Assembly: GCA_002842395.1 (NCBI GenBank)
Contig: PHCV01000003.1
Span: forward strand, 1 to 64,000
DNA: 64,000 nucleotides
Source of the DNA: Betaproteobacteria bacterium HGW-Betaproteobacteria-11
GTDB lineage: Bacteria; Pseudomonadota; Gammaproteobacteria; Burkholderiales; Rhodocyclaceae
Direction: 5' to 3'
Shown here piece after piece: positions 60,822 to 64,000 of this stretch. The notes beneath the pieces were generated by a model. It did not search any database, was not told the DNA's origin, and saw nothing but the letters and a program-made list of their open reading frames with translations. How positions within the stretch are numbered: the stretch's first letter is position 1; every line of letters begins with the position of its first letter. The position numbers and the translations under genes are program-made.

Positions 60822-60844
60822 TTATTCACAAAATCTGTGGATAA
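60822..60844 (+). promoter_or_regulatory. Inverted pair of DnaA boxes between exbB and xseA
   Basis: TTATTCACA (one mismatch from TTATCCACA) and TGTGGATAA (perfect, reverse) flank AAATC. The pair lies in the 279-base divergent spacer, which otherwise holds no gene. DnaA may regulate one of the flanking genes or titrate here. Confidence 0.55.
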
Positions 60845-60981
60845 GTCAGCAAATCATTCACCCGCCAAAACTCCAACGGCTCAGCCAGCAAAGGATTTTC
60901 TTTCGTCGCGCAAAAACGGAACAAGGTTTCCGACCTGCTCGCCACGAGTAGAATTTGAAGTCTCTTGCCACACACCGCGCC

Positions 60982-62355
60982 ATGATCGAATCCACCACCG
61001 TCATCGCCGTCGGCGAATTGACCCGGCTTGCACGGCAGACACTGGAGAGTACCTTTCCACTGCTCTGGGTGGCCGGCGAGGTCTCCAATCTGACGCGTGC
61101 CGTTTCCGGGCATCTTTACTTCACCCTCAAGGACGAAACAGCGCAGGTACGCTGTGTCATGTTTCGTTTGCGTGCGCAATCGATTCCCTGGCGACTGGAA
61201 AATGGCCAGCAGGTGGAAGCGCGGGTTCTGGTCTCGCTTTACGAGCCCCGTGGCGATTTTCAATTGAACGTCGAAACGATGCGCCGTGCGGGACTCGGGC
61301 GCTTGTTCGAAGCTTTCGCCCACCTCAAAAGCAAGCTCGAGCTCGAAGGCCTGTTTGCACCAGAAAGGAAGCAGCCGCTGCCGCGCTTCCCACGGCGGAT
61401 CGGCATCGTCTGTTCACCACGTGCCGCCGCGCTGCATGATGTGCTGACCGCCCTGCGGCGTCGCGCCCCGCATCTCGATGTGCTTCTCTATCCAGCCCTG
61501 GTGCAGGGTGAAGCCGCCGCCGGAGAAATCGCCACCGCCATCACCCTGGCCAACCAGCGCAACGAATGCGACCTGCTGCTCGTCGTCCGCGGCGGCGGCA
61601 GTCTCGAAGATCTGTGGGCCTTCAACGAGGAAGTCGTGGCGCGTGCCCTGGCCAGAAGTTTCCTGCCCATCATCAGTGGCGTCGGACACGAGACCGATAC
61701 CACCATAACCGATCTGGTCGCCGATGTCCGCGCCGCCACCCCGACCGCCGCAGCCGAGCTGGCGAGCCAGGCCTGGTACGAGACAAGGCAGACGCTCGCG
61801 GATATGCTGGCGCTACTGCACACCACGACTCGGCGACGGATCGAGCGTGAACGGCAGCGCATCGATCATCTGGGGCTACGTCTGATTCATCCGGCGGTCC
61901 GCCTACGTCAGGGACGCGATCGACTGCCCCTGCTCGGTGCACGGCTCGACGCTGCCACGCAAAGAGTGTTGCGCCGGCGGCAGGAGCGCGTCGATGCACT
62001 CGCCCTGCGCCTGAGCCGCGCCGCGCCGCGCACCACGGCACTGTATGGGCGCCTGGAACTTCTGGCACAGCGGCTGGAGACCACGATCAGCCGCGGCATC
62101 CAGCGACGCCGCCACGGCCTCGAACAGCTTGCCGACGCACTGACCCATCTCGATCCGCAGCAAGTCCTGGCGCGCGGGTTTGCCATTGTTCGTGGCAGTG
62201 AAGGCAAGATCATCCGCACCGCCACCGACCTGTCACCCGAGGAGGCGATCGATATTCAGTTTGCCGTCGGCACAGCCCAGGCCATGATCATCGATACGAC
62301 CCATGGGCGCGGTGACCCGGCAGTGACGGTTGTCAGCCGTGATAATCCTGACTAG
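60982..62355 (+). CDS. xseA: Exodeoxyribonuclease VII large subunit
   Basis: 457 residues from ATG 60982; an ATG at 60955 would add nine residues. The N-terminal OB domain ([45 protein letters not shown]) binds single-stranded DNA. The catalytic domain shows [73 protein letters not shown], and a long C-terminal coiled coil. With XseB it degrades single-stranded DNA from both ends. xseB is not in the window. Confidence 0.95.
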   Translation: MIESTTVIAVGELTRLARQTLESTFPLLWVAGEVSNLTRAVSGHLYFTLKDETAQVRCVMFRLRAQSIPWRLENGQQVEARVLVSLYEPRGDFQLNVETMRRAGLGRLFEAFAHLKSKLELEGLFAPERKQPLPRFPRRIGIVCSPRAAALHDVLTALRRRAPHLDVLLYPALVQGEAAAGEIATAITLANQRNECDLLLVVRGGGSLEDLWAFNEEVVARALARSFLPIISGVGHETDTTITDLVADVRAATPTAAAELASQAWYETRQTLADMLALLHTTTRRRIERERQRIDHLGLRLIHPAVRLRQGRDRLPLLGARLDAATQRVLRRRQERVDALALRLSRAAPRTTALYGRLELLAQRLETTISRGIQRRRHGLEQLADALTHLDPQQVLARGFAIVRGSEGKIIRTATDLSPEEAIDIQFAVGTAQAMIIDTTHGRGDPAVTVVSRDNPD

Positions 62356-62423
62356 AATCATCGGGATTGCGCAGCCCCCAGAAAGAACAAATTATTTCCC
62401 CAACAGCTCACCGGAGATCGACC

Positions 62424-63008
62424 ATGGAACACACTCTTCCCGCCCTGCCCTACGCGATGGACGCACTCGCGCCGCACATTTCGAAAGAAACCTTCGAATA
62501 TCACTACGGCAAACACCATCAGGCCTATGTCACCAACCTCAACAACCTGATCAAGGGCACCGAGTACGAAAGCCTGGAGCTCGAGGCCATCATCAAAAAA
62601 GCCCCCGCTGGCGGCATGTTCAACAACGCGGCCCAAGTCTGGAACCACACTTTCTTCTGGAGCAGCATGAAAGTCGGCGGTGGCGGCACGCCGACCGGCG
62701 CCCTTGCCCAGGCCATCGACGCCCGGTGGGGCAGCTTCGAGGAATTCAAGAAAGCCTTCCAGGCCTCTGCCGTCGGCAACTTCGGCTCCGGCTGGACTTG
62801 GCTGGTCAGGAAACCCGATGGCTCGGTCGATATCGCCAACACCAGCAACGCCGGCTGTCCCCTGACCACCGACAACAAGCCGCTGCTGACCATCGACGTC
62901 TGGGAACACGCCTATTACGTCGATTATCGCAACGCGCGGCCCAAGTTCGTGGAAACCTTCCTTGCTGCACTGGCCAACTGGAATTTCGCGGAAAAAAACT
63001 TCGCCTGA
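62424..63008 (+). CDS. sodB: Superoxide dismutase [Fe]
   Basis: 194 residues from ATG 62424 (CCGGAG upstream). It converts superoxide to H2O2 and O2. The Fe/Mn-SOD metal ligands are seen in [17 protein letters not shown] (His), [12 protein letters not shown] (His) and [13 protein letters not shown] (Asp and His). The pattern [17 protein letters not shown] is Fe-type. It is a cytoplasmic enzyme without signal peptide. It follows xseA by 68 bases. Confidence 0.95.
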   Translation: MEHTLPALPYAMDALAPHISKETFEYHYGKHHQAYVTNLNNLIKGTEYESLELEAIIKKAPAGGMFNNAAQVWNHTFFWSSMKVGGGGTPTGALAQAIDARWGSFEEFKKAFQASAVGNFGSGWTWLVRKPDGSVDIANTSNAGCPLTTDNKPLLTIDVWEHAYYVDYRNARPKFVETFLAALANWNFAEKNFA

Positions 63009-63093
63009 TCAACCGCCGATCCAGTCGTCGCAGGTCTCGCCCTTGACGACTGGCAAGACCTGCGTCGGCGAATTCCTTGCAGCCAAGTTTAGC

Positions 63094-63122
63094 TTGCACC
63101 AATGGCAAGTTTTCCTTACAAT
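63094..63122 (+). promoter_or_regulatory. Sigma-70 promoter of rpsT
   Basis: TTGCAC at 63094-63099 and TACAAT at 63117-63122 are separated by exactly 17 bases. Transcription should begin near 63129, giving a leader of about 25 bases. Confidence 0.75.
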
Positions 63123-63154
63123 ACCGCGCTTCAAAGTCTCACCTGTTAACTGAC

Positions 63155-63415
63155 ATGGCAAATACCGCACAAGCACGCAAACGCGCAAGGCAATCGGCCG
63201 AGCAACGCGTTCACAACATGGGGCTCCGCTCCGAATTGCGCACGGCAATCAAGAAAGTGCGCAAGGCAATCGATGCCGGCAACAAGGAAGTCGCGCAAAA
63301 GGTGTTTGTCGAATCACAAAGCGTCATCGATTCGATCGCCGATAAAAAAATTGTGCACAAGAATCTTGCCGCTCGGCAAAAGAGCCGACTGTCGGCGGCG
63401 ATCAAGGCACTCTGA
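63155..63415 (+). CDS. rpsT: 30S ribosomal protein S20
   Basis: 86 residues from ATG 63155. A very basic three-helix protein ([21 protein letters not shown], then [26 protein letters not shown] and a C-terminal [17 protein letters not shown]) that binds 16S rRNA early in 30S assembly. It has its own promoter and a strong terminator. No ribosome site of the GGAG type is seen near the start, as in other rpsT genes that are translationally autoregulated. Confidence 0.97.
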   Translation: MANTAQARKRARQSAEQRVHNMGLRSELRTAIKKVRKAIDAGNKEVAQKVFVESQSVIDSIADKKIVHKNLAARQKSRLSAAIKAL

Positions 63416-63430
63416 ATCCCGCGCAATCCC

Positions 63431-63482
63431 GTCAGACAAGCCATCTGACAAATGAAAATGGCTGCCATGGCAGCCATTTTTT
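63431..63482. terminator. Bidirectional terminator between rpsT and the DUF192 gene
   Basis: A perfect 26-base palindrome (63455-63480, core ATGGCTGCCATGGCAGCCAT) with A-tract on the left and T-tract on the right ends transcription in both directions. A smaller hairpin, GTCAGA/TCTGAC, precedes it at 63431-63449. Confidence 0.9.
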
Positions 63483-63506
63483 ATGGAATCTGCTTGGTGG
63501 AGACGG

Positions 63507-63965
63507 CTATCGTCCGTTGGGTACCCCGGCCATACCGGCAATCGGGAATCCGGTGCCAATACCGCGTTCCCTGAACCACCCAAGATTCATCTCCAGGGCA
63601 TAGACCGCGGGCCTCGCCGCGCAATGGCTGTCATCGGTCTGCGGCTGCATGTCTTCGATATTGATGATCCGTCCCTGCGCATCCAGAAAGGCGACGGACA
63701 ATGGCAAATAGGTATTACGCATCCACATGCAGTGGCGTGCCGGAGTCGGAAAAACGAAAAGCATGCCTTTTTGCATCGGCATGCTCTTGCGCTGCATCAG
63801 GCCCAGCATGCGCTCCTGTTGGGTGGCTGCAACTTCCGCCTCGATCCGGTACATGCCGGCTGCGAGTTCGATAGACGGAAACGTTCCGTTCTGCGCCAAG
63901 CCCAACCGGCTGAAAACAGAAAGCAGCAACAGTCCGCCGAGGCAAAAAAATCCTCTCGCGCGCAT
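63507..63965 (-). CDS. Exported DUF192 protein
   Basis: 152 residues from ATG 63965, which gives a good signal peptide (MRARGFFCLGGLLLLSVFS, cleavage near GLAQ). The frame stays open to the window edge, with another ATG at 63989. The DUF192 domain shows RIEAEVAATQQERMLGLMQRKSMPMQKGMLFVFP, HCMWMRNTYLPLSVAFLD and GRIINIEDMQPQ. Family structures show a small beta barrel of unknown role; members are usually periplasmic. Confidence 0.88.
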   Translation of the reverse strand: MRARGFFCLGGLLLLSVFSRLGLAQNGTFPSIELAAGMYRIEAEVAATQQERMLGLMQRKSMPMQKGMLFVFPTPARHCMWMRNTYLPLSVAFLDAQGRIINIEDMQPQTDDSHCAARPAVYALEMNLGWFRERGIGTGFPIAGMAGVPNGR

Positions 63966-64000
63966 AGCCACGCAGTCTTGGAAAATCATTGAAGGGCACA

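Overview
The window looks like the chromosome of a Gram-negative betaproteobacterium, most likely Rhodocyclales or Nitrosomonadales. This rests on high GC by eye, the exbB-exbD-lpxK-ycaR-kdsB-adk-pfp-hppA block, the yraN-gmhA/diaA-dolP block, three-subunit transhydrogenase genes, type I sulfide:quinone oxidoreductase and lipid A/heptose genes. No tRNA, rRNA, CRISPR array, prophage or complete insertion sequence is visible; one RNA gene (RNase P RNA) is present.

Layout: (1) 1-6.9 kb, a Wsp-like chemosensory cluster: the end of a chemoreceptor, a CheA-receiver hybrid kinase, CheB, and a receiver protein with a degenerate GGDEF and an intact EAL domain. (2) 7.2-9.7 kb, trpGDC without trpE. (3) 9.7-16.1 kb, minus strand, a sulfide-linked group: CbiX, RND adaptor, Sqr, RND pump, DUF2892. 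(4) 16.2-22.4 kb, rnpB, pyrC, rsmI, yraN, an exported HIRAN protein, gmhA/diaA, dolP, hldC and a TAXI-type binding protein. (5) 22.4-28.5 kb, ssb, an MFS transporter, uvrA, a conserved small protein, TerC. (6) 28.5-37.6 kb, minus strand, pntB-pntAB-pntAA and a glycolate/glycerate operon (hyi, glycerate kinase, glcD-glcE-glcF), with a stranded fragment of an NtrC-type regulator between them. (7) 37.9-44.2 kb, a stand-alone molybdopterin oxidoreductase, a possibly foreign hydrolase, a cobalamin adenosyltransferase, ubiC, an ADP-ribosylglycohydrolase-like protein and an exported His-rich protein. (8) 44.2-46.6 kb, ovothiol synthase ovoA. (9) 46.8-52.9 kb, a czcCBA heavy-metal efflux operon of different base composition, preceded by a PmrA/QseB-type box. 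(10) 53-60.7 kb, minus strand, a pyrophosphate module (hppA, pfp, adk) and envelope genes (kdsB, ycaR, lpxK, exbD, exbB). (11) 61-64 kb, xseA, sodB, rpsT and a DUF192 protein.

The most unusual observation cuts across these regions. A 25-bp sequence with core GTCGGCGCTGGCGAGACGG recurs about eleven times, in both orientations. Two copies are identical and three more match at 24 of 25 positions. A 45-bp long form appears twice, in uvrA and ovoA. Copies lie in spacers (rnpB-pyrC, hldC-TAXI, terC-pntB, cobalamin adenosyltransferase-ubiC, after czcA) and inside genes (trpC, pntAA, lpxK, uvrA, ovoA, glcE, glcF), where several add residues not expected for the protein family. The same heptapeptide KVGAGET is thus encoded in both TrpC and PntAA. 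This behaves like a small dispersed element tolerated inside coding sequence, comparable in behaviour to Rickettsia palindromic elements; I do not recognise it as a described family.
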